Source: Hydrangea macrophylla
Taxonomy: Eukaryota > Streptophyta > Magnoliopsida > Cornales > Hydrangeaceae
NCBI GenBank assembly: GCA_033977485.1
Contig: CM066991.1
Location: 37,321,850 to 37,385,849, forward strand
DNA: 64,000 nt
Direction of reading: 5' to 3'
Under the pieces are notes generated by a model. That model was not told the origin of the DNA. It made no database searches and was given only the letters and a program-made list of their open reading frames with translations. The translations under genes and the position numbers were made by a program. Shown here piece after piece: positions 54,707 to 64,000 of this stretch (the stretch's first letter is position 1; each line of letters starts with the position of its first letter).

Positions 54707-56932
54707 GATTGTGGATATCGCATTTTTCTTATCCACAGCTTTTCTTTTAAAGTTCTTTTTCAAATTCAAAACAAATGAGCCGCCACTTAATTTTTAAAAG
54801 GAGAATTAAGAAACCATTAAAAGCAAACTGATCTTTTAGAAACCAGAGATTAACTAGGTCCGAGGATTATGGAATGAGAGAGGAAGGAGCCTGTCGGACT
54901 AAAACACCCTCTCTCATCCTATCTTGCGATAGGCCTCTACTCAACATCCTTTTAATTAAATTTATTAATCTAAGCATGCCCTCAACTAATACATATATAC
55001 GTATACATCACAAAAACATGTCCAAAGGGTGTAAAATTGCTAATGGCCAAAATATCATTCATAAATCACATATTTCAAGTAACAAGCAATATGATATGCA
55101 ATAAGGAACAAGAAAACTTACCCGAGATCCAGCAGCGATATTTAAAAGTGCGATGCATACAAACAAAAGAAAATCCTAAGAAAAAGTCTCTAATCATATA
55201 TACATATAAGGCAAGCTCCTAATTCTAAGGTGTCGCGCATGAGGTTAAAAAATCAATAAAATCAAGGAATGAAATAAACTAAAAGGGAGATGAGAAATTG
55301 TACCTCAAATGCGCTACAAAACAAAGATTAGTCCACATGCTTCACATAATAATATGATGTCAAATAATCAATCCTAATTCCCTAGCTTAGATCTAACAAG
55401 CATGAAATCCAAATTTATTCAATACCTATTTCTAATCATGGGCATTAGATGAACATGGATGAGTGAATGTGAACAAGAATGAAACATGGATTTATTCACT
55501 AATTTGGATCACTTAACCTCTGGATTTAAGCTAAATTATCATTATTCAAAACATGATTTGAATCTCAAGACATTAGGGAACCATTCGAGTTGAAATAAAT
55601 AAGATTAGACAAAACAGTGGTAGTTTTTTATGAATTACAGAGAGCAGACCAGATGTTCAAAAATAGGAATAAAATACTTCCAATGGTGGGATCTTAATGC
55701 CTTTTGGATATGTTATGCCTCTGTGAGTCCAGTTTCTAACCCAAAAACGAAATCAAGGTTTGAACGGTTAGATCTCCGGGAATATGGAAAACACTAGACA
55801 TCACTCAGCATTCTACAACCTTCTGTCCAGAGATCTTGTATGATTTTTTACAAATAGCAAACAAATCCGAATTGCTTCATGCTTTTTAGGGAACCTTCAT
55901 AACACATTAAGGTTCTTATAAAAAATTATTAGAGGTCATGAAAACTTGGTTAGAGCTCTGATCTATCAATTTTAAAACCGGTTTGCTGTTCTGAAACTAT
56001 TCTGAAATTCTGGACAGATTATTGTTACTTCACAAAACGCATGGCCAAACCATTCTAAACACGAAACAATCTAAAAACAAAAATTACAGTGGTAGAACAT
56101 TGTGTTATTGAAACCTTCCCATTGGTTTCACTTGATTTCAACGGTTAGATTTCGAACTAAAAATCTTTGATCAAAAACAGTTTGTGAACTCACTATTTTC
56201 ATTTGTCAAATTTCAACTTTTATTTGGTAACCCCAACTATTAAACCATGAAGTTGGGTTAAACCAAACCACTTCTCCTACCATTTGATGGCCATTGGAGA
56301 CTAAAACTTTTATTTTTCATAGATTTCAAGTGAAGTATGGATGGACTTCATGGAATCTACAAGATAAGGAATCTAAACCATGGAGATGGGCTTAGACTCA
56401 AAACTACATTTTCCTACCATTTGATGGTCATTGGAGATGGAGACATGACTACTACTCATGGGTCTCAAAAGAATATAGAAAGGATTCCCCAAGACATCAA
56501 GTTTAGAGGACCCAAATCATGAGTATGGACATGGATCCATCTATTAAGTGGTGATCAACTTTGACTCCCATGGGAAGCATAAGCCTATATGGGATTCAAA
56601 AAATCAAGTTCAAGAGATTTCAAAAGAGACATTGAGAATCTCTAAGAGTCTCAAGAAAGAAGTATGATTAGCAAAAGAAATAAAACAAAAGAAAACAAAG
56701 TAGTTTGAGGATTAATGATTTGAAAGAGAAAGAATGTAAATAAATGACTTATGGTTTAGAGGATCACCTCCAAACTATCCTCAAAGTTTTCTTTTCTTTG
56801 AAGATCTTCCAAGCTCTTCTAGTTCTCTCAACTCTCTTTTTTTCTCTCAAAAATGTTGGTGGAGTGATGGATGTTGTATGTAGTGGGTAGCTCTTGTTGT
56901 ATATATCTCATCCTTCAAGGAAGATCCCTTAT

Positions 56933-56941
56933 TTTTTATAG
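56933..56941 (-). promoter_or_regulatory. TATA box of C 5' LTR
   Basis: Minus strand CTATAAAAAA following 'ttgc'. The equivalent is at 39558-39566. It drives the genomic RNA of C. Confidence 0.65.
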
Positions 56942-57044
56942 GCAAAATTACCAGGTATTTTTGGTGAATTTCGGAGCAAAAAACAGGTGTAATTCTCTCA
57001 TTTGGTGGTACAATGTGTACTTTCTGAATTTAGACAGACTGCTG

Positions 57045-57370
57045 CCCAGGGCGGCAGTCAAGAAACTGTCGCGGCATTCCGTGAGTGCCGCCGCGGCAGT
57101 CCATGAATGCCGTGCCGGCACTACGTGACTGCCGTGCGGCACTCATCAAATGCCGTGGTAATTAATTGATTGCCGCATTTTTGTCAATCTTACTTTATCA
57201 GTTTTTTGTTCTTATCTGCATACACATACGTATTGCACTGCAAAATACGGACTTTAAAAGATAACGACAGTCAGAAAATGTTGGCGGCATTTGGTGAATG
57301 CCGGGCCGGCATTCACTGACTGCCGTGCGGCATTCAATGAATGTCGCGGTATCTGCCGTGTGCCACTTTT
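57045..57370. repeat. GC-palindrome clusters upstream of TATA, C 5' LTR
   Basis: Two clusters (57045-57165 and 57270-57370) with words like 'gcggcattccgtgagtgccgc' and 'cggcattcactgactgccg', 100-430 bp upstream of the minus-strand TATA box. Same layout as in the 3' LTR. Confidence 0.85.
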
Positions 57371-57624
57371 GTTGAGCTTTTCCTTTTTCAACTCTTCCTT
57401 TTTCTCAAAGCAATTTATTCTTGAAGATCTTTTCCGAAAATTGTGTTTTATACCTGAATTCTCTTAAATACCTGGTATTTTCTCTTTTCTGTGAAATTTT
57501 ACCGCGTTTTAGAGAACTTTCTGAAGAGCTTGGAATACTTTGAATCTTCCGGTCCTTGTTATCATCGGATACGGAGGCGATACTCTCCTAAATTTGACGG
57601 TTGGTCAAAATTGGGATGTCTACA

Positions 57625-58953
57625 GTATGTGAGTCCACAAAGTATCAGCCACTACCATGATTTAACAAAAACAAGCAATTGGGATTTTCTTCTTTTGGTA
57701 TTCCATAATTCGAAATTGATTAAGTAAAATATTCCAGACACTAAGTATGTAAATTTCACATTCTTAGTGGTTCAACGATCTCACTTATTTATGAACGACT
57801 GGAATTACACTAACTAACTCTATGACCAATGATAAACAAATTAAGTATAAGATAATTGACATGTTCATCAAAAGTGGTCATTAAGTTAATTAATCAAAAG
57901 AGCTCTTATTTCAAAATCAGATTGCAATTTGAACTTAAAAAGATCAATTTGGACTTAGTTTCTGAAACAAAAGTTACTGGAATACAAAAAGGAGTCAACC
58001 CAAGTCATAAACATACCAATCGATTGATATTATTGTCAATCGATTGGTATGAAATGGCTTCCAATCGATTGGTTAAAATACCAATCGATTGGCTTGGAAC
58101 CTATGTCAATCGATTGGACTCTGCATCCAATCGATTGACATTGATTCTTCCACAGAATCATGGCAGTGTGCTGGGAACAATGTTTCTTCACATTATTCCC
58201 AACCAGTATTCTACTCGAGCATGCTTAGGACTGCATAAATATAAATAAACTGAAAAGTAGGATCAAACATTTTCATGAATTAAACTTGTGAACAAAAAAA
58301 TCTTGAAATCAAACTAAAAGTAAAATGGGATTCACAATCAAACAATTCCTAAAGCAAATAGAAGCAGGAAAGAAACCTGAACTTGAGACTGATTTCAAAA
58401 TATTAGAACTTCAACGTGTACTCATTCAAAAATCGAGAAAAAATTTGAGAAATCCCTTCAAAACAATACAAAATCAGCCAACCCTTGACCCTTCTCACTC
58501 CTCTCTCTATATATAGTATCATATCCACGAGCTGAGGGCGTCTAGGTTCACTTTGTAACGGTTGGTCGTCGTCCTAATTTGCTGAGATCTTGAACCATTA
58601 ACGCAGATTAATTTCCAGCTTTTGTTAATCGATTGACAAATATATCAATCGATTGATACACATCCAATCGATTAATAATAATACCAATCGATTGATTATG
58701 CAAATATGTCAATCGATTGATATCCAAATTTCATCTTCTTTTTTCTTGATTTGTTCCTTTCAACTTGTTTATTCATTCTAACTTCAGAACCTGCATTCAA
58801 AGAGCTAAACACAACAGCATACCACAAAAATACATCATTGTGTAAAGAAATGAATTAAAACACAAATGCAAGTAGAGCTAGAGAAATGGGATTAAATCCA
58901 GTCAATTTTTACTCTTTATCGAGCTAATATTAAGCAAATATCAGCTCTCATCA
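57625..58953 (-). repeat. A-family LTR fragment (A')
   Basis: Matches 23615-24947 closely, starting TGATGAGAGC on the minus strand at 58953. The last ~270 bp of the LTR are missing at the C junction. It carries CAATCGATTG clusters at 58017-58137 (six) and 58625-58715 (five, two mutated) and a TATA box at 58508-58515. The right flank is GTGCC, different from A's left flank. Confidence 0.9.
58017..58137. repeat. CAATCGATTG cluster in A' LTR
   Basis: Six perfect palindromes. The first has no counterpart in the other A LTR, showing unit-level gain or loss. Confidence 0.9.
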
Positions 58954-59115
58954 GTGCCCTCAAACTATTACTTTATGTACGAGACATTGACAATTTAATA
59001 TATGGATATCAACTTTACATTTCATTGTGTATGTTTCTTTCATGAAATGATTGTTAATCCTTAAGTATCATAGTAAGTAATTTGTGTGTGTATGAGATAC
59101 ATACAACTGAGATAT
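58954..59115. other. Unassigned 160-bp spacer
   Basis: AT-rich DNA between the A' and D LTRs. Possibly the older host sequence into which both inserted. No motif recognised. Confidence 0.4.
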
Positions 59116-61393
59116 TGTGGATACCGGCATTTGGGCCCACTTTTTGTTTAAAACAATTTTCAAAATTCAAATTCAAATTCAAATACGAGTCGCCACTTAC
59201 CGGGGATTATGGAATGAGAGGGGAAGGAGCCTGGCGAACTAAACCACCCCCTCTCAACCTATCTCGTGATAGGCCTCTGCTCAACATCTCTTTTAGTCGA
59301 ATTATTAATCTAAGCATGCCATCAATTAATACATATATACATATACATTACAAAAGCATGTTGAAACTCAAAAGTGCTACAATGTCCATATGCTTCAAAT
59401 AAGATATCAAACAATTGATTTAAACTTCTAGCTTAAATCTATCAAGTAGAGCAGGAATTGACAAAACTTTGAATTCCTTTTAACTAGTTGGAACCATAGC
59501 ACCTCCATAGATATACAAGTCTCAACTAGGAACGAATGTAATTTCCATATGGAGATGTCATAGCCCGAACATGATCACAAGAAACCCCTAGTCATGTTCA
59601 ATTAGGTTCAATTAAGTGTAACTTAGACCAAAAATGAGTTCTACTCATAAGTATCAATATGTATGAATGAATGCATGATCATGAGTTATGAGATATTAAT
59701 TAGTTTGGATCATCTAGCCTCTATATTTAAACTTAATTGACATTATTTAGGACACAGTTATGATATTAGGATAAAAAGCAGTCTATTAGATTAGAGTTGT
59801 TCAAGATTTATCAAAATTGTGACAGAATTGTAAAAATTATAGAGAGCAGACTAAACTTTTGAAAATAGAAATAAAATACTTTCAATGGTTGGATCATAAT
59901 GATTTTTGAGTATGTTATGAATGTGTGAGTCTAGTTGCCAACCTAAAAAGAAAATCAAAGATCCAACAGTTGAATCTCCAGGAATAGGGTCATAACGTGA
60001 CATCACTCAGAAACTTTCAACTCTGTCAAAAGTTTTTGTATGATTTTCTTAAAATAGTAAAATTATTAAAAGCACTTTGATCGTTTTAGGGTATTTTCCT
60101 AACACATTGAACTACCTAGAAAAATTTATTTCAGGGCAAAAAAACTTGATTAAGGCTCTGATTTACTTATTTTAAAACGAACTTAATGTTCTAAAATTTT
60201 GGACAGAGAACAACCTACTCACATATCATAAGGCCAAACCATCCTAAGTATAAGATTTCATCAAAGCAAAAGTTCTAGTGATGCATATATGAGTTACAAA
60301 CATCCTCGAATTGGTCTCATGCAATTCCGATGGACCATGATTTAATAAAAAAATCTTTGATAGCAGTTGGTTAATGGATTCATTGCACCATTCTTGAATT
60401 GGTGTTCATAACTTAAACCATACTTGATCTATAATTCCATGGAGAATCTAGATCTAGTATGATTATGACTTATTATTGAAATACAAGAAGGATTCATGGA
60501 TTTAGCCTTAGATAACATCATTCTTAGATCTCAAATGTGAAGATCTAGCAAGAGGACCCCAAGGTCTTACTCAATCCTATGATCCTTGAGGAATAAGAGT
60601 TTACTTTATTCAAGTCTCCTCACATGTTGATGGTCCTTGGAGAATAGATATGACCAAACCCATAAGAACCTTAGAGAGATTTCTATGAGATTTTAAGTTG
60701 GAGTGTCCAAGTCATGAATTAAGACTTGAAACTCATCAACTATGTATGAATATAATTATGATCTACCTTACTGCCACACAAATCATAAGATCATAGAAAA
60801 TAAGGGATCAATCATAGAAAACATATGAGACATTTAAGGTCTCATGAATCTCTAAACAAAAGAAAGAAAAATCGAAGTTTATTTGCAAACCCAAATCAAG
60901 ATTACTGTTACAAATTAGTTGTCTTAGACCCAAAACCTTATTTAGATCCAAACTAATGAAAGAAGATGAAATTCAATCACAATTCTTAGTGGTGTGTGAT
61001 GAAATGAGGTAGGAAGAAAGGTTTTGAAAATTTGTTAAAGTCCTAGATTTATGAATTGTGACTGAATAATGTATAATAAGTGTAGGAATAGGGATTTAAC
61101 CTCTAGATCTTCTCACGATTTGATTGCTTTGGAGAGATCCAAGCCTTACTAGCAATACTCTTCTTCTTCTTCCTAGAAGATTCAAGATTCTTCAAGGGAG
61201 ATTTGGGGAATTAGGTGAATTGTGTAGGATTTCTATGGGGTTTTGGGTCTCGCTCTCTCTATTTCTCTAAGAACAAACTTCATCATCGAAATTCAGCCTC
61301 TCTCTCTCTAAGATTCAAGTCTCCAACCCCCAAAAATGAGAGAAAATGGGCTTTTTTTAATAGACTTTCATTATCTTAGGGGCTAAGATGAGG

Positions 61394-61401
61394 ATATATA
61401 G
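61394..61401 (-). promoter_or_regulatory. Candidate TATA box of D LTR
   Basis: TATATATCC on the minus strand, about 130 bp downstream of the GC-word region, as in C and H. Weaker match than the other LTRs. Confidence 0.45.
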
Positions 61402-61524
61402 GTTAATTAGGGATGGTAGGAGCATGGTTTGCATGACCTAAGAGTAGTAAACACGTACACAAAAAAATGGAATCGTTAGGTGCATTCATTTGATCAAAGA
61501 TTGAAAAATAATTTTGACTTAAAA

Positions 61525-62186
61525 ATGTAAATTAGCCTAGGCCGGCACTCAATGAAGATGAAACGGCACTCGTCGAGTGCCGAACGACACTCAGTGAGTG
61601 CCGCAGCTTCTCTCACTGACTGCCGTTCGGGCACTCTGAGTGCTGCTGCACAGCAGTTCAGCACTATTCACATCAATTCAGCACCTTAATTTCATTTCAT
61701 GTCATATAAAAATTTTTAAAAATCATTTCTAGCACAAGGGAGACCCAATGAACAATTATCTGGACTTTTCATCTTGAAATTCAAAAATTTTACGATTGTC
61801 TCTCCTTTCGAAAATGGTTATAAGATGCTCTGAGAATAATGCCGTGTTTCCATATGTAAATTAGCCTAGGCCGGCACTCAATGAAGATGAAACGGCACTC
61901 GTCGAGTGGCGAACGACACTCAGTGAGTGCCGCAGCTTCTCTCACTGACTGCCGTTCGGGCACTCTGAGTGCTGCTGCACAGCAGTTCAGCACTATTCAC
62001 ATCAATTCAGCACCTTAATTTCATTTCATGTTATATAAAAATTTTTAAAAATCATTTCTAGCATAAGGGAGACCCAATGAACAATTATCGGGATTTTTCA
62101 TCTTGAAATTCAAAAATTTTACGATTGTCTCTCCTTTCAAAAATGGTTATAAGATGCTCCGAGAATAATGCCGTGTTTCTATATGT
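61525..62186. repeat. 329-bp tandem duplication in D LTR, containing the GC words
   Basis: 'atgtaaattagcctaggccg' starts at 61525 and again at 61854. The two copies are nearly identical through 'gccgtgttt'. Each carries the GC-palindrome cluster ('ggcactcgtcgagtgcc', 'cactcagtgagtgccgc', 'ctcactgactgccg'). Confidence 0.95.
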
Positions 62187-62392
62187 GTTCAAAACTCATA
62201 GTCCACAAGGTGATAGGTAAATGAGAGTTATGGTCTTTTTGGCAGAAAAGGGCAATTTTAGACCGAGATTCTTCTAGGAAGAGAATTAGATTGCTTGGAA
62301 GAATCTTAATTTTGACGAGACATATTCATCATTGATCTCTAGAAGTAAATTCCCCTAAGTTTAACAATTTGATCGAAATTGGGGTGTCTATA

Positions 62393-64000
62393 GTATGCCC
62401 CACTTCGGCAAAGCTTGTGAAGCAACGTGTATCACAATTGAATGGCGAAGCCTGTGTGAAAACAATCCTTTGACCCGACTATTGAACTTAGGTAAAAACA
62501 AATTGCGTTGCAAAAATAATCGCAAAGAGATTCAGGTGCTGGTCATGCTCGATGATGAACTGCCTACATATCCCAACATGAATCAGACCAGGACGTAGTT
62601 CAGGCAAGGGACCTTACCTAATTACAAATAACAACACAGATAAATGCACCTACCCTATCGTGATGCACATGTTCAAGCAATTTTGTGTTCTATGCTCCTG
62701 AGCGTGCCGATTTAGAGCTGTGCTGCTCTATCTAGTGGCAAGAATGCGTCTTAAACCTTACATCTTCTATTACGATGTCATCTTATTGTAGGAAAGTCAT
62801 GTGCCTTATGTGCTTTAAATTCTCCTATGCTGTCCAAATTCATCTACTCAAGTGAGATGTGCATCGCGCCTTGTACTCTGGTGTCGAATCAGGGGCCGTG
62901 CTATTTGAAAGACTGATATGTGCATCTAGCCTTGTACTCCGGTGTTTCAAAAGATTCATCTGACAGACTGAGATGCGCATCGCGCCTTATACTCCAGTAT
63001 TGAATCAGAAACTGCGTTGTTTGAAAGATTCAGATACGCATCGTGCCTTATACTCTGGTGTTTCCAAAAAACCATCTGATCGACTAAGATGCACATCGCG
63101 CCTTATACACCAGTGTCAAATCAGGAACCACGCTCGATTAAAAGAGTGAGATACACATCTCGCGTTATACTCTGGTGTCTCCAATGAACCATCTGATCGA
63201 GTGAGATGCGCATTGCACCTTATACTCCGGTGTTGAAACTGGAACTATGCTCGGTTAAAAGATTGAGATGCGTATACCGCCTTATACTCCGGTGTCTCCA
63301 AAGAACCATCTAATCAACTGAGATGCGCATCGCACCTTATACTCCGGTGTTGAATCAGGAACCATGCTCGTTTGAAAGACTAAGATGCACATCGCGCCTT
63401 ATACTCTGGTGTCTCCAAAGAATCATCTAATCGACTGAGATGCGCATCGCGCCATATACTCCGGAATGAGGTTGACGCAGATTTGTTACGAGAACTGAGA
63501 ATGCAAATTTGTCATTTTCTCAAAGCAAAGTTGATGATGGCTTGATTCGATTCATGACACCTAAATTTTGTTCAAGATTCATTTTCGAATTAATTTTCCT
63601 AGATTAGGAAACACTCAGACTCATATTCAAATTATTTCTAAAACTGGGAGTCAATCAGTCTCAAACCAATTCAAATTTATAAAATCCAAACTCCAACAGA
63701 TTTAATCAAATTTGAATTCTAATTTCTGGAATCCAGGAAATTTAAATCAACTCAAATCTTCAAAACGGGAGTGAATCAGACTCGGATCAAATCAAATTTC
63801 ATGAAATTTTGAGTCAAATTGACTTAATTAAATCAATTTTCTAAAATATGAGCCATTCGTAATCAATTTCACATTAATTTCAAAAACAAGAGTCAATCAG
63901 ACTTGAATCAAACCAACTTTCTAAAGTCAGGAGCCATTCATAATTTTCAGAATCGAGAGTCAGTTCGACTAAAAACAATTTCTATTTCAACAAATCAGGA
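62393..64000 (-). mobile_element. 3' non-coding region of element D, continues beyond window
   Basis: Starts with the polypurine-like tract (minus GAAGTGGGGCATAC at 62393-62406). 62393-62620 is similar to 40250-40480 of C, including the conserved 46-nt block (62557-62603). A ~59-bp repeat array follows, then a degenerate AT-rich region with recurring 'gagtcaatcagactc' (63600-63960). No gene is seen. An antisense cassette, if D has one, would lie to the right. Confidence 0.75.
62856..63470. repeat. ~59-bp tandem repeat, eleven units, in D 3' region
   Basis: 'gagatgcgcatcgcgcctta' variants recur at about 62858, 62918, 62972, 63029, 63088, 63147, 63206, 63265, 63321, 63383 and 63438. Two alternating half-types ('...tgttgaatcaggaacc' and '...tctccaaagaaccatc') give a ~118-bp higher-order period. 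Confidence 0.9.

Larger units (their letters stand above)
37337..57624 (-). mobile_element. Near-complete 20.3-kb Ogre-type Ty3/gypsy element (C)
   Basis: Two ~2.91-kb LTRs (about 98% alike by eye), PBS inside a tRNA-Arg-like half, gag-pol in one frame, then a 6.7-kb 3' region with two genes on the opposite strand, tandem repeats and a polypurine tract. The G-patch motif after the protease, the second RNase H and the size are Ogre/Tat hallmarks. Flanks (CACAA at left, GTATG at right) do not form a target duplication, and the left LTR's outermost bases are altered (CAAG instead of TGTG). Confidence 0.92.
54710..57624 (-). repeat. 5' LTR of C (2915 bp)
   Basis: Minus strand begins TGTAGACATC at 57624 and ends GATATCCACA at 54710. 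Highly similar to 37337-40249. The TATA box (minus) is at 56933-56941. Contains no credible gene: the short open frames are duplicated in both LTRs but do not resemble known proteins. Confidence 0.95.
59116..62392 (-). repeat. 3' LTR of Ogre-type element D (3277 bp)
   Basis: Left end TGTGGATACC (plus) and right end GGGGTGTCTATA align with the C LTR ends (TGTGGATATC and GGGATGTCTACA). The outermost CA is mutated to TA. Shared inner boxes include 'ggggattatggaatgagagg', 'aggcctct.ctcaacatc' and 'atctccaggaatag'. It diverges strongly from C, so D is a different subfamily. Minus-strand orientation follows from the polypurine-like GAAGTGGGGCATAC beyond 62392. Confidence 0.85.

Overview
The window looks like transposon-packed heterochromatin from a eudicot plant nuclear genome. 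The evidence is plant-type Ty3/gypsy Tat/Ogre and Athila elements, a Ty1/copia relic, LTRs up to 3.5 kb, GT-AG introns and a short satellite array. I see no ordinary host gene and cannot name the species.

Layout. 1-3506: right part of a large Tat/Ogre-type LTR (element H, + strand), lying in the 3' half of a Tat element F (3507-7655, + strand). 7766-8632: about five units of a ~179-bp tandem repeat. 8633-18955: a decayed Tat element E (+ strand) with gag, protease, RT, RNase H and integrase remnants plus an intron-containing gene on the opposite strand. 18956-21122: 3' end and LTR of an Athila-like element G (+). 21135-23344: 5'-truncated Ty1/copia pol. 23345-37336: 3' half of an Athila-like element A (- strand), split at 27501-36138 by a complete element B (+ strand, 5-bp target duplication CTGAC) that encodes only Gag and protease. 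37337-57624: an almost complete 20-kb Ogre-type element C (- strand), with a single-frame gag-pol broken by six stops and two plant genes on the opposite strand. 57625-58953: a second A-family LTR fragment. 59116-64000: LTR and 3' untranslated region of an Ogre-type element D (- strand), running off the right edge.

How the parts work. These are replication modules: LTR promoters (TATA boxes located), primer binding sites, gag-pol, and polypurine tracts at the 3' LTRs. Three points go beyond routine annotation. (1) C's primer binding site is embedded in a geometrically perfect 50-nt 3' half of a mature tRNA-Arg, with CCA and with G at the wobble base. This looks like a reverse-transcribed tRNA primer, with inosine read as G. 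(2) Three Tat-lineage elements (F, E, C) carry intron-bearing genes antisense to gag-pol. In C the cassette sits between two copies of the polypurine tract. (3) Each family carries its own short palindromic word, clustered upstream of its LTR TATA box, and in A and C again upstream of the extra internal ORFs. A ~100-bp non-coding block near the 3' LTR is shared by the Athila-like elements A, B and G.

Target duplications are missing around C and A, which suggests the A-C-A' structure arose by recombination between copies rather than by simple nesting.
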